The position numbers and the translations under genes are program-made. Positions 1 through 8,230 of a stretch of DNA of 64,000 nt are shown here, in pieces (the stretch's first letter is position 1; the number at the start of each line of letters is the position of its first letter). Origin of the DNA: Hyphomicrobiales bacterium (GTDB lineage: Bacteria; Pseudomonadota; Alphaproteobacteria; Rhizobiales; Beijerinckiaceae); the NCBI GenBank assembly GCA_027483945.1, contig JAIXTM010000001.1:154030-218029 (forward strand), read 5' to 3'. Under the pieces are notes generated by a model. The model saw only the letters and a list, made by a program, of their open reading frames with translations. It did not search any database and was not told the origin of the DNA.

Positions 1-2
1 CG

Positions 3-329
3 CTGGCGCTGATCGGAACGTTGATCGTGCAAACCGTTGCGGTCGTCTGGTGGGCGTCCGGCATCCACCACCGCGTCGCGACGGTCGAGGCGATGCAGCT
101 TGTGTTGGCCTCCCGGACGACCGCCATTGAGGCGGCGAGCCGAACCGAAGTTGCGGCGCTCCGCACCGAGCTTCAAACCCGCAACGAGCGCACGCTCGAG
201 GGCCAGCGCGTGCTTTCCGACCAGATCATCGAGCAGCGCGGTGACGTGAAGGCGATCCGCGCAACGCTGGAGCGGTTGGAAGGACAGATCGATCGATCAG
301 CTAGGAACAGAAGACGTCCTGGCGAGTGA
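3..329 (+). CDS. Partial small membrane protein with coiled coil, 5' end outside the window
   Basis: The frame is open from the first bases of the window, so the start lies upstream; a TTG at 21 is the first start-like codon inside. The visible 108 residues begin with a hydrophobic segment of about 17 residues (a single membrane helix ending near WWASG), then about 60 charged, heptad-like residues rich in Glu, Arg, Ala and Leu. This helix-plus-coiled-coil layout is common in small phage or phage-derived lysis and tail-accessory proteins, but I recognise no named family. The lower GC here, the GIY-YIG gene next door and the tRNA at 1499-1575 suggest accessory DNA. Function unknown. Confidence 0.5.
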   Translation: MALIGTLIVQTVAVVWWASGIHHRVATVEAMQLVLASRTTAIEAASRTEVAALRTELQTRNERTLEGQRVLSDQIIEQRGDVKAIRATLERLEGQIDRSARNRRRPGE

Positions 330-342
330 GAGAGCCTCTGAA

Positions 343-1308
343 TCAAGCGAGAGCGAGTTGCGCTTTGTCCTGCTGCCATTGGTGGTAGGTCTGTTTGGAG
401 CCTACGACCTTCCATTCGAGACGCCCGTTCGAGTTGCGGTCAAGAACGACAGCTGAAGCTGCGGAAGGGCTCTTGAACGCGTGTGCTCGATTGAAGAGAT
501 ACCGCGATCCGTCATCTGACGCGGCCAGGATGCCCTTAGCGATCAGCTCCTGCTTGAGTTCACCATATGAGTTCATCCCGGAGTAGCCGGCCTCCTTCAA
601 AGCCTCGCTCCCCTCAAGGATGATGAACTCGCCTTCCTCCTCAACGGCAGTGGCCTTCACCCCACTCTTATGTCGTATTTCGAACCGCACCTCCGTTCCG
701 AGCGGGGCTGATGCGGAAGCCTTAGCCACGATGGCGCGCGGCTTCAGCAGGTCCAGACCAACGACAGGCAGAACCACTTTCAAGTTCGCAAGAAACGCTT
801 CCATGTTTGCTTTGTCAGCCTCTGGAAGCCGCCGCTTGTCCGGACTCGGCATTTGCCCATTGTCCAGGGTCACCCGCGCCGCGCTCGTCGTTAGCTCGAT
901 CAAGCGTGCTTCCAGGTAGCGGACGTGACCTTTCGTGAGCGCCTCATCGCTCGTCGTCACGACAACGGCGGCTTCCCAAAATCCTCGATCGCCGGCGCTT
1001 TGGCCGATGCGCTCACGAACGCTGTCAGCCTCCCCAATGTAGGCTCGCATGGATAACGCGTCTGAGGGATCGGGCCCGAAAAGAATGTAGATGCCCGTGC
1101 GATCGACCTCAGGCCGAGCTAGCAATTGCGCAAAGGTCGACTGCGTGGCGACGAGAACCGAACCAGTCCAGCCATGGATCGAGGCGATGATCAGTCCGTT
1201 CGGAGTGCCATCGACAAGGAACAGCTGAATGGTTCTTCCGAAGGCATCCGGCATCGGGAACAGCTCACGATAAATCTCGCCGTTCAGCAAATTCGCTGCG
1301 CTCGTCAA
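343..1308 (-). CDS. GIY-YIG nuclease family protein with C-terminal DUF4357-like domain
   Basis: 321 residues. The catalytic core is at residues 70-140: a GIYILFG strand, then AYIGEAD, followed by an Arg in RERIGQ and a later Glu in RYLEARLIEL. These match the two Tyr, Arg and Glu of GIY-YIG endonucleases. The last 90 residues (YSGMNSYGELK onward, ending near TYHQWQ) look like DUF4357, a domain often attached to GIY-YIG or restriction-type proteins. The N-terminal 60 residues are unassigned. It stands alone, convergent with the partial gene at 3-329. Base composition is clearly below the core genome: 32 of 60 bases are G or C in 541-600 and again in 1261-1320. A role in DNA cleavage or mobile-element biology is inferred; substrate unknown. 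Confidence 0.8.
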   Translation of the reverse strand: MTSAANLLNGEIYRELFPMPDAFGRTIQLFLVDGTPNGLIIASIHGWTGSVLVATQSTFAQLLARPEVDRTGIYILFGPDPSDALSMRAYIGEADSVRERIGQSAGDRGFWEAAVVVTTSDEALTKGHVRYLEARLIELTTSAARVTLDNGQMPSPDKRRLPEADKANMEAFLANLKVVLPVVGLDLLKPRAIVAKASASAPLGTEVRFEIRHKSGVKATAVEEEGEFIILEGSEALKEAGYSGMNSYGELKQELIAKGILAASDDGSRYLFNRAHAFKSPSAASAVVLDRNSNGRLEWKVVGSKQTYHQWQQDKAQLALA

Positions 1309-1498
1309 GAGGCGAGATTGAGCGTCAGCGATAAGGCGGGTTCGCTGCGCACTCTACCTGTTGAACCTCGATCTTCCCAGCGCCCTCGGGCTCCCTCAAG
1401 GACTCCAACAGAATCGCGACATATACGCGACCAAGACCGTGGTCGCGGGTTACGCCATTTGAGCGCTGTCGTTAAGTTATTGGTTCACTATGAAGAAA
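1309..1498. other. Intergenic segment between the GIY-YIG gene and tRNA-Arg
   Basis: No gene is visible. Around 1422-1446 there is a short imperfect dyad built on GACCA...TGGTC. The DNA just left of the tRNA 3' end (about 1450-1498) is AT-richer than the core genome. This is where the junction of an element integrated at the tRNA 3' end would lie, but the second attachment copy is not in the window. Confidence 0.3.
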
Positions 1499-1575
1499 TG
1501 GCGCGCCCGAAAGGATTCGAACCTCTGACCCCCAGATTCGTAGTCTGGTGCTCTATCCAGCTGAGCTACGGGCGC
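1499..1575 (-). tRNA. tRNA-Arg (anticodon ACG), CCA encoded
   Basis: Read on the minus strand this is a 77-base cloverleaf. It has a 7-bp acceptor stem GCGCCCG/CGGGCGC, a D arm starting TAGCTCAG, an anticodon stem CCAGA/TCTGG with loop CTACGAA (anticodon ACG, read as ICG after deamination), a T arm with GGTTCGAATCC, discriminator G and encoded CCA at 1499-1501. It reads CGN arginine codons. Its 3' end faces the accessory segment at 1-1308, the usual side for integration by tyrosine-recombinase elements. Confidence 0.97.
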
Positions 1576-1656
1576 CTGCCGCCTGCGGGAACCTGAGCGG
1601 TCCGTCCGCGTCCGACCCGCGCGGACTTAAGACACCTTGTGCGCGAAAGCAACCCC

Positions 1657-1682
1657 GCCGGCGGTCCGTACGGCGCCGCCGG
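1657..1682 (-). terminator. Hairpin after the histidine kinase gene
   Basis: Seven-bp arms CCGGCGG (1658-1664) and CCGCCGG (1676-1682) enclose a second small palindrome CCGTACGG. On the minus strand the hairpin lies 7 bases after the kinase stop codon and is followed by GGTTGCTTTC, a weak T-rich stretch. It is a plausible terminator, but the T tract is poor. Confidence 0.35.
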
Positions 1683-1689
1683 TCGGCCG

Positions 1690-3162
1690 TCAGGCGAAGG
1701 CGCCATTATCGGGAATCATGATGCGGAAGGCAGCGCCTGGGGTGCCTTCCTCCAGCATGATCGTTCCGCCGTGAAGGCGGACAAGTTCCGCCGAGATGGC
1801 GAGGCCGAGCCCCGTGCCGCCGGCGCGGGCGCCGCCCTGGAACGCTTCAAAGAGGTTCGCCCGTGCCTTGGCCGGCAGGCCCGGGCCATTGTCAGCGAGC
1901 GTGAGCACCGTCGCCGCGCCCTGGCGGCGACCCTCCAGCCGCAGAACCGGCTCGCCGTCGCTGGCGCCGGCCTGGGTCAGGGCCTGCACCGCGTTGCGGC
2001 CCAGATTGAGGAGGACGCGGGCGAGCTGGTCCGGGTCGGCATCGACGGTCAGCCCGTCCGGGATCGCCGTGCGGAAGCGGACTGCGCCGCCTTCCTCGAT
2101 GCCGAGAGCCACGCGCAGGTCCTCGGCGAGCGCTGCGACGGGGATCGGCCGCCGCTGGGGCAGAGGCTCGGCCGCACGCCCGTAGGACAGCGTCGCCTGG
2201 CAGAAGCCGATGGCCCGATCGAGGGTGGCGATGAGGCGGGGGGCGAAGCGCCGCGCCGCCGGATCGTCCACCTCCGACAGGCGGTCGGACATGAGCTGGG
2301 CGGCGGCGAGCATGTTGCGCAGGTCGTGGTTGATCTTGCTGACGGCCAGGCCGAGGGCGGCCAGATGCTTCTTCTGCCGCAGCTCGGCGGCGAGCGTCGC
2401 CTGCATGCGGGCGATGGCGCGCTCGGCGAGCCCGATCTCGTCATCGCGGGAGGAAGGCGCAATGATGCGGCTGGCATCCTCCGGGTCGCGTTCGAACGCG
2501 GTGACACCCGCCGCCATTCGCCGGACCGGGCGCACGATTAGCAGGTGCAGCGCCAGATAGACCAGCCCGGCCGTGATGGCCGAGATGATTAGCGACAGGA
2601 TCAGGATGTTGCGGGAGAAGACGAGCATCGCCGCCCGCAGCGGGCCTTCGTCGATGACGAGCTCGACGAAGGCGGCATCGCCGGCGCCCGGCCCGCCGAT
2701 GACGCGCACGGGGTTGCCGTGAGCGCCGCCGACCAGGAGCGTCAGCGCGTCCCAGATGAGTTCCCAGGCCGCGGCTTCGCGCAGGTCGATCGTCCGGCTG
2801 ACCTCAGGCGGCATGGGCGAGGCGGACAGCAATTGCCGCGAGCCCTGGATCTTCACCGCGATGGCCCGTGCTCCGATGCCCTGAAGCAGGCGCGAGACGA
2901 GATCCGGCGGGATCATGCCTTCCGGCGAGGCTTCGACCACCAATGCCGCCGTCTGGGCGGCGACGAGGCGGTCATTCAGCCAGTTGCGGCGGAAATTGGC
3001 GACGGACGGCACGTAGATCAGCACCTCGGCCAACATCACGAAGGCGACGGTGAGAACGAGCAGGCGCCCGGACAGGCCGATGCGCCCCTCGCTCGGCGCC
3101 GCCTCGGCGGCCGGGACAGGCGGGGCGGACGCGGCCGCCGCAGGGCCGGTCTCGCTCCTCAT
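1690..3162 (-). CDS. Membrane-bound sensor histidine kinase
   Basis: 490 residues from the chosen ATG at 3162, which overlaps the stop of the upstream oxidoreductase gene as ATGA; an ATG 39 bases upstream is the alternative. Membrane helices at about 33-54 and 186-210 bracket a 130-residue periplasmic sensor region. A HAMP-like linker follows at about 211-262. The phospho-acceptor is His279 in the motif NHDLRN, the N box is at 390 (GRNAVQAL), the G1 box at about 424 (DNGPGL) and the G2 box at 448-454 (GTGLGLA). No response regulator gene is adjacent. Tight coupling to the flavoprotein suggests a redox or envelope signal, but that is inference; the ligand is unknown. Confidence 0.9.
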   Translation of the reverse strand: MRSETGPAAAASAPPVPAAEAAPSEGRIGLSGRLLVLTVAFVMLAEVLIYVPSVANFRRNWLNDRLVAAQTAALVVEASPEGMIPPDLVSRLLQGIGARAIAVKIQGSRQLLSASPMPPEVSRTIDLREAAAWELIWDALTLLVGGAHGNPVRVIGGPGAGDAAFVELVIDEGPLRAAMLVFSRNILILSLIISAITAGLVYLALHLLIVRPVRRMAAGVTAFERDPEDASRIIAPSSRDDEIGLAERAIARMQATLAAELRQKKHLAALGLAVSKINHDLRNMLAAAQLMSDRLSEVDDPAARRFAPRLIATLDRAIGFCQATLSYGRAAEPLPQRRPIPVAALAEDLRVALGIEEGGAVRFRTAIPDGLTVDADPDQLARVLLNLGRNAVQALTQAGASDGEPVLRLEGRRQGAATVLTLADNGPGLPAKARANLFEAFQGGARAGGTGLGLAISAELVRLHGGTIMLEEGTPGAAFRIMIPDNGAFA

Positions 3163-4622
3163 CCGAACCGCCGCAGGAAGCCGATCAGCCGGCGCGTCCA
3201 AAGACTGGCGGCAAGCGGCTGCAGGTCGGCGATCGCCGCCCTCTTCCCCGCTTCCGACAGGGTCGGATAGGGCACGACGTAACCCGTCATGGCGGACAGT
3301 TTCAGCCTCTGCGCGACGGCCATGGTCCAGGGCGTAATGAGCTCTCCGGCATGCGCACCGACGATATGGGCGCCCAAGATCCGCCCGCGCCTGTCCATGA
3401 CGATCTTCACATGGCCGGCTGTCATCCGCTCGGCCTGCGCCCGATCGTTCTCCGAGAACGGCCAGCGTGCCACGCGCACGCGGCCGTGGCGGGCGCGCGC
3501 TTCGTCCTCGGTCAGGCCGACGGTGGCAAGACCGGGCTCGGTGTAGAGCGCCCGCGGCAGGGCGGCGAGGTCAAGCTTCGCCGGCAGGCGGAACAGGGCC
3601 GAACGCAGGACGATTCCGGCATGGGCGTTGGCGACATGGGTCAGGCGGGGCCCGGCGACCCTCGCGCTGGCGCAATCGCCGATGGCATAGACGCGCCGGT
3701 TGTCGGTGCGAAGGTCATTTCCGATGCCGATCCCGTCGGGCTCGACGCGGATGCCGGCGACGTCGAGGCCAAGACCCTCGGTGACCGGCACGCGCCCGGC
3801 AGCGACGAGCAGGTGCGAGCCTTCGATGCCAATTTCGCCGCCTGCACCGTCATCGATTATGAGGCGCAGGCCACCCCGGCGCGGCTCGGCCCGCAGAATG
3901 CGGACACCCTCGCGCAGGTCGATGCCCTCGCGCTCCAGGGCCGTCACGACGATGCGGGCCAGTTCCGGATCCGCGCCGGCCAAGGCCGGTCCGGCGTCGA
4001 GCACCGTGACAGTGGCGCCGAGGCGCCGGTGGGCCTGGGCGAGTTCCAGTCCAACGGCGCCAGCGCCGATGACAATGAGGTGCTCGGGCCTTCGCGTCAG
4101 GTCGAAGACCGTCTCGTTGGTCAGGACCTCGACGCGGTCCAGGCCCTCGATGGCCGGCATGGCCGGGCGCGAACCGGTGGCGATGACGAAGCGCCGCGCC
4201 TCGATCCGCGCGTCCCCCGCCTCCACGGCGCCGGGAGATACGAAGCGGGCTTCGGCCCTGATCACGCGCACGCCGAGCGCAGTGAACCGTTCCACGGAAT
4301 CGTTCGGGGCGATCGCGCCGATCACGGAGCGGACATGGTCGCGCACCCGCGCCATGTTCACCTGCGGCTCGACCGGGGCGATGCCGAAGGGGCCGGCCGT
4401 GCGGAACGCCTCGGCGCGGGCACCCGCCGCGATCAGAGCCTTGGACGGCACGCAGCCGACATTCAGGCAGTCGCCGCCCATCTCGCCTTTTTCCACCAGC
4501 ACGACTGGAACGCCGAACATGGCGGCCGCGGCCGCCACGGAGAGGCCGGCGGAGCCCGCGCCGATGACGCAGAGATCCGGCTTCAGCACGGTCTGGGCGG
4601 GGTCGGCCATGGAGGCTTGCAT
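3159..4622 (-). CDS. FAD-dependent pyridine nucleotide-disulfide oxidoreductase (mercuric reductase/lipoamide dehydrogenase type)
   Basis: 487 residues. N-terminal dinucleotide motif GAGSAG at 21-26 binds FAD. The redox-active pair is Cys52 and Cys57 in DCLNVGC. A second GAGAVG motif near 175 binds NAD(P)H, and IGDC near 312 contacts FAD. The C-terminal third is the dimerisation domain (YTEPGLATVG). There is no N-terminal HMA domain and no C-terminal Cys-Cys pair of true MerA, so mercury reduction is unlikely. It also lacks any neighbouring 2-oxoacid dehydrogenase genes. Proteins of this type are commonly encoded beside TVP38-family membrane proteins, as here (28-base gap). Substrate unknown. 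ATGs at 4622 and 4610 are both possible starts. Confidence 0.88.
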   Translation of the reverse strand: MQASMADPAQTVLKPDLCVIGAGSAGLSVAAAAAMFGVPVVLVEKGEMGGDCLNVGCVPSKALIAAGARAEAFRTAGPFGIAPVEPQVNMARVRDHVRSVIGAIAPNDSVERFTALGVRVIRAEARFVSPGAVEAGDARIEARRFVIATGSRPAMPAIEGLDRVEVLTNETVFDLTRRPEHLIVIGAGAVGLELAQAHRRLGATVTVLDAGPALAGADPELARIVVTALEREGIDLREGVRILRAEPRRGGLRLIIDDGAGGEIGIEGSHLLVAAGRVPVTEGLGLDVAGIRVEPDGIGIGNDLRTDNRRVYAIGDCASARVAGPRLTHVANAHAGIVLRSALFRLPAKLDLAALPRALYTEPGLATVGLTEDEARARHGRVRVARWPFSENDRAQAERMTAGHVKIVMDRRGRILGAHIVGAHAGELITPWTMAVAQRLKLSAMTGYVVPYPTLSEAGKRAAIADLQPLAASLWTRRLIGFLRRFG

Positions 4623-4650
4623 GTCCTTGCGGCGGCGGCTCGTCCAAGGA

Positions 4651-5478
4651 CTAGGGCAGGCCGCGCCCGCCGTCGAGACCGGACAGGCGCCGTCCCGCCC
4701 ACCGGCGCAGGAGGACGGGGATCAGCGAGACAAGGCCGAGCCCCAGCATGCCGGCGATCAGCCCCGGCGTGACAAGCGACTTGACGGTGATGCGCATGCG
4801 GCACCCCTCCCGTCCCGCGGCAAGGCACGCCTCATAGGCGACGCGGTGCGCCTCGACCACGCTGTCGAGGCCGGCGCCGAGCAGGGCGAAGGCGTATGTT
4901 CCCGGCAGGATGCCGACGAGCGTCGTCGCCACGTAGGTGCCGAGGGGTATGCCGGCGAGGGCGGGCGCCAGGTTGACGAGCCAGAACGGAAAGGCCGGCA
5001 CCAGGCGGAGGAAAAGCAGGTACGATATCGCATCGGCCCGGAAGCCGGCGATGAGCCGTTCCAGCCGGGGTCCGGCGCGGCTTGCGAGCGCGTCGCCGAT
5101 GGCGGTGCGGGCGGCGAGGAAGACGAGCGTCGCGCCGAGCGTCGCGGCAAGGAGCGCCACCGTTCCGCCGGCGACCCAGCCGAACAGGAAGCCCGCCATC
5201 ACGGTCAGGACCAGCGCGCCGGGGATCGAAAGTGCGACCAGGGCCGCATAGACCAGCGCGAAGGCGGCAAGGGCGCGCCAGCCATGGGCGTCGACCAGCG
5301 CCTTCAGTTCCGCGCGGTGCTCGGCGAGTTCAGTCAGGCGCAGGTGGCGGTGCAGCCCGAACGCGAAGACGATCGCCGCGCCCGCGATGAGGAGCGCGAA
5401 CGGCGCGAGCCTGAGCGCAGTGGCGCGCCATTCCGATCCCTGACCCCGCACGATCGCCAACACCCTCGCCCCGCCCAT
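4651..5478 (-). CDS. TVP38/TMEM64 family inner-membrane protein (VTT/DedA-like)
   Basis: 275 residues with about six hydrophobic segments. The family core is visible as PGALVLTVMAGFLFG followed by the Gly-rich GGTVALLAATLGATLVF and, after a re-entrant stretch, a segment with FPFWLVNLAPAL. This matches the VTT domain shared with DedA proteins, which are implicated in lipid scrambling or transport across membranes. It is the first gene of a three-gene minus-strand unit with the flavoprotein and the histidine kinase, and is divergent from the rpmH operon. The physiological role is not known. Confidence 0.88.
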   Translation of the reverse strand: MGGARVLAIVRGQGSEWRATALRLAPFALLIAGAAIVFAFGLHRHLRLTELAEHRAELKALVDAHGWRALAAFALVYAALVALSIPGALVLTVMAGFLFGWVAGGTVALLAATLGATLVFLAARTAIGDALASRAGPRLERLIAGFRADAISYLLFLRLVPAFPFWLVNLAPALAGIPLGTYVATTLVGILPGTYAFALLGAGLDSVVEAHRVAYEACLAAGREGCRMRITVKSLVTPGLIAGMLGLGLVSLIPVLLRRWAGRRLSGLDGGRGLP

Positions 5479-5565
5479 AACGCCCGCGGACCATAGAGCG
5501 GCGGAGGCTGCCGCGCATCCCGCCCGGGGCCGCCGTCGCGCGCTCGTGATCCTCCGCGCCGCGCG

Positions 5566-5594
5566 TTGACTTTAGCCCCAGCATCCGCCATAAG
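5566..5594 (+). promoter_or_regulatory. Candidate sigma-70 promoter for rpmH-rnpA-yidC
   Basis: TTGACT (5566-5571) is followed after exactly 17 bases by CATAAG (5589-5594), a good match to a vegetative promoter. It lies about 125 bases upstream of the rpmH start in the divergent gap with the TVP38 gene. This leaves a leader of over 100 nt in which I see no known RNA element. Confidence 0.55.
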
Positions 5595-5717
5595 CCGCGC
5601 CGAGTTCGGCTGCCCGCTCCGGCGGCGCCGTCCGGCTTTCCGGCTTCGGCAAGCCCCATTCAACGACACCGACGGGTCGAGCGTGACGAGCGCTCCCCAC
5701 GCCTACGGAGAACGGCC

Positions 5718-5852
5718 GTGAAGAGGACGTATCAACCCAGCAAGCTGGTGCGCAAGCGCCGCCACGGCTTCCGCGCCCGCATGGCGACCAAGGGCGGCCG
5801 CAAGGTGATCGCGGCCCGCCGCGCCCATGGACGCAAGCGCCTCTCGGCTTGA
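5718..5852 (+). CDS. rpmH: Ribosomal protein bL34
   Basis: A 44-residue, very basic protein starting at GTG 5718 behind GGAGAAC. It begins [17 protein letters not shown] and has the diagnostic [12 protein letters not shown] stretch and the C-terminal GRKRLSA tail. It is a component of the large ribosomal subunit. It heads the conserved rpmH-rnpA-yidC block. The stop at 5850-5852 is 47 bases before the chosen rnpA start, so transcription with rnpA is likely. Confidence 0.97.
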   Translation: MKRTYQPSKLVRKRRHGFRARMATKGGRKVIAARRAHGRKRLSA

Positions 5853-5899
5853 GATCACGGGCGGCGGACACCGCCCGGCCCTGCCTCGCGAGGGCTTCC

Positions 5900-6295
5900 A
5901 TGATCGGCCGGCTGACCAAACGGTCTGAGTTTCTCGCGGCGGCCTCTGGCCGCCGCTTTCGTACGCCCCGCATCACGATGCAGGCGCTCGTCCGTCCGGA
6001 CGGCACCGCGCCCTCCCGCGTCGGCCTGACCGTCACGCGCAAGGAAGGCGGCGCGGTGGAGCGCAACCGCATCCGCCGGCGCCTGAGGGCCGCGATCGGC
6101 CAGCAGGCGGCCCTCGTGCCCGCCGGGCGGGACATCGTCTTCATCGGCCGCCGCGACGTTTTGGCGGTGGCCTTCCCCGAGCTTCTCGACGATATCGAGC
6201 GGGCTCTCGCGGCCGCTCGTACCGCGAAGGCCCCGTCCCAACGCGATCCCGCTCCGCCGGGATCGATTGCTAGCCCAGGCGTGACGCGTCCATGA
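5900..6295 (+). CDS. rnpA: Ribonuclease P protein component
   Basis: 131 residues from ATG 5900, chosen because GAGGG precedes it at good spacing and the protein then begins [12 protein letters not shown], typical of the family; an upstream TTG at 5849 would overlap rpmH. The RNR signature RNRIRRRLR is at residues 55-63. The protein binds RNase P RNA and helps mature the 5' end of tRNAs. It overlaps yidC by 4 bases (ATGA), showing translational coupling. The usual small yidD gene between rnpA and yidC is absent. Confidence 0.95.
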   Translation: MIGRLTKRSEFLAAASGRRFRTPRITMQALVRPDGTAPSRVGLTVTRKEGGAVERNRIRRRLRAAIGQQAALVPAGRDIVFIGRRDVLAVAFPELLDDIERALAAARTAKAPSQRDPAPPGSIASPGVTRP

Positions 6296-8130
6296 CCAGC
6301 GACAACAAGAACATGCTCCTTGCCATCGCCCTGTCGGTGATCGTGCTGGTGGGCTGGAATTATTTCTACGCGGTCCCGGAGGCGCAGCGCGCGCGCCAGC
6401 AGGCGCAGACGCAGCAGCAGGCGCAGCCGAACGGGACGCCGCAGGCGCCCGGATCGGTGCCGGCCGGCTCATCGGTCCTGCCGCAGCCGAGCGGGGCCGA
6501 GGCGGTCACGGCGCCCGGCACGGCGCCCGCTCCCGCCGCGCAGACCCGCGAGGCGGCGTTGGCCGCCAGCCCGCGCGTCGTCATCGACACGCCGAAGATC
6601 GCCGGCTCGCTCTCGCTCAAGGGCGGCCGCATCGACGATATCGCGCTCAAGGGTTACCGCGAGACGGTCGACCCTCGCAGCCCCAACATCATCCTGTTTT
6701 CCCCCTCGGGCGGGCCGAACGCGTATTTCGCCGAGTTCGGCTGGGTCGCCGGGGCGCCGGGCACGGCGCTGCCGACCGCGGACACGGTCTGGACCGCCGA
6801 CCGCGACCGGCTGACCGCCCAGGCGCCGGTGACGCTCACCTGGTCCAACGGCCAGGGCCTGACCTTCCGCCGCCAGATCGCGGTGGACGATACGGCGATG
6901 TTCACCGTGACCGACAGCGTCGAGAACACGTCCGGCAACCCGGCGAGCCTGTTCCATTACGGTCGCGTGTTCCGGGAGGGCAAGCCCGTCACCCAGGGCT
7001 ATTACATCCTGCACGAGGGCCTGATCGGCGTCCTCGGCGACAAGGGCCTGCAGGAGATCACCTACGACACGCTCGACAAGGAAGCCGAGCCGGCCGGCAA
7101 CGGACGGGCCAAGGCCTGGCGCGGCGTGACGGGCGGGTTCCTGGGCATCACCGACAAGTACTGGGCCGCGGCCTTGGTCCCGGACCAGACGATGCCGTTC
7201 GACGGGCGCTTCTCCACCAATTCCGGCAACGGCCCGCGCTTCTACCAGGCGGACATGCTGGGCCAGGCCCAGCCGCTGGCCGCGGGCGCGACTGTCCAGT
7301 CGACCACGCGCCTGTTCGCGGGCGCCAAGGAGGTGTCGGCCATCGACGCCTACAAGGACGCCTACAACATCAAGAATTTCGACCTGATGATCGATTGGGG
7401 ATGGTTCTACTTCATCACCAAACCGATGTTCTGGCTGATCGACCATTCCTACAAGCTGGTCGGCAATTTCGGCATCGCGATCCTGGTCGTCACGGTCATC
7501 ATCAAGACGCTGTTCTTCCCGCTGGCCAACAAGTCTTACGCCTCCATGGCGAAGATGAAGGCGGTCCAGCCGGAAATGCTGGCGATCCGCGACCGCTATG
7601 CCGACGACAAGGTGAAGCAGCAGCAGGAGCTGATGGCGCTCTACAAGCGCGAGAAGATCAACCCGGTGGCGGGCTGCTGGCCCGTCCTGCTGCAGATTCC
7701 TGTCTTCTTCGCCCTCTACAAGGTCCTCTTCATCACGATCGAGATGCGGCACGCGCCGTTCTACGGCTGGATCCGCGATCTGGCCGCGCCCGATCCGACC
7801 TCGATCTTCAACCTGTTCGGGCTCCTGCCCTTCGCGGTGCCGGCCTTCCTCCTGATCGGCGTCTGGCCGATCCTGATGGGCATCACGATGTTCGTGCAGA
7901 TGAAGATGAACCCGGAGCCGACCGATCCGGTCCAGAAGACGATGTTCACCTGGATGCCCATCGTCTTCACCTTCATGCTCGCCTCGTTCCCGGCGGGCCT
8001 GGTGATCTACTGGACCTGGAACAATCTGCTCTCGATCGCTCAGCAATGGTTCATCATGAAGAAGAATGGCGTGAAGGTTGAGCTGTTTGACAACCTGAAG
8101 GGCATGTTCGGCGGCAAGGCCGGCGCGTAA
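6292..8130 (+). CDS. yidC: Membrane protein insertase YidC
   Basis: 612 residues, normal for a Gram-negative YidC. Helix 1 is at about 5-25 and is followed by a Pro/Gln/Ala-rich linker and a large periplasmic beta-rich domain (about 90-360). The conserved five-helix core follows, with [14 protein letters not shown], the cytoplasmic hairpin loop MKAVQPEM...[11 protein letters not shown], and the last helices ending near [13 protein letters not shown]. It inserts and folds inner-membrane proteins alone or with SecYEG. It follows rnpA with a 4-base overlap and ends at a strong terminator. Confidence 0.98.
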   Translation: MTSDNKNMLLAIALSVIVLVGWNYFYAVPEAQRARQQAQTQQQAQPNGTPQAPGSVPAGSSVLPQPSGAEAVTAPGTAPAPAAQTREAALAASPRVVIDTPKIAGSLSLKGGRIDDIALKGYRETVDPRSPNIILFSPSGGPNAYFAEFGWVAGAPGTALPTADTVWTADRDRLTAQAPVTLTWSNGQGLTFRRQIAVDDTAMFTVTDSVENTSGNPASLFHYGRVFREGKPVTQGYYILHEGLIGVLGDKGLQEITYDTLDKEAEPAGNGRAKAWRGVTGGFLGITDKYWAAALVPDQTMPFDGRFSTNSGNGPRFYQADMLGQAQPLAAGATVQSTTRLFAGAKEVSAIDAYKDAYNIKNFDLMIDWGWFYFITKPMFWLIDHSYKLVGNFGIAILVVTVIIKTLFFPLANKSYASMAKMKAVQPEMLAIRDRYADDKVKQQQELMALYKREKINPVAGCWPVLLQIPVFFALYKVLFITIEMRHAPFYGWIRDLAAPDPTSIFNLFGLLPFAVPAFLLIGVWPILMGITMFVQMKMNPEPTDPVQKTMFTWMPIVFTFMLASFPAGLVIYWTWNNLLSIAQQWFIMKKNGVKVELFDNLKGMFGGKAGA

Positions 8131-8155
8131 GGTCCCGCCCGCGTCAGACCCATCG

Positions 8156-8190
8156 GGACGCCCGGCCATCAGCCGGGCGTCCGTGTTTTG
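8156..8190 (+). terminator. Rho-independent terminator after yidC
   Basis: A perfect 11-bp stem GGACGCCCGGC/GCCGGGCGTCC with loop CATCA lies at 8156-8182 and is followed by GTGTTTTG. It begins 26 bases after the yidC stop. A GTG at 8183 lies in the tail of this structure, which argues against it as the start of the next gene. Confidence 0.85.
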
Positions 8191-8230
8191 CGGCCTGCCC
8201 ATCCAGACGCTATCAATCGGACCAACCGCC

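Noticed and set aside
3159..4622. Mercuric reductase (merA)
   Set aside because: No N-terminal metal-binding domain, no C-terminal Cys pair and no mer genes nearby; only the general flavoprotein fold is shared.
3700..5496. 598-codon plus-strand frame opposite the oxidoreductase and TVP38 genes
   Set aside because: Arg/Ser/Pro-rich shadow of two well-supported genes.
8183..8230. GTG at 8183 as start of the Vat-like gene
   Set aside because: It lies directly in the tail of the yidC terminator, and the added 16 residues are not conserved in the family.
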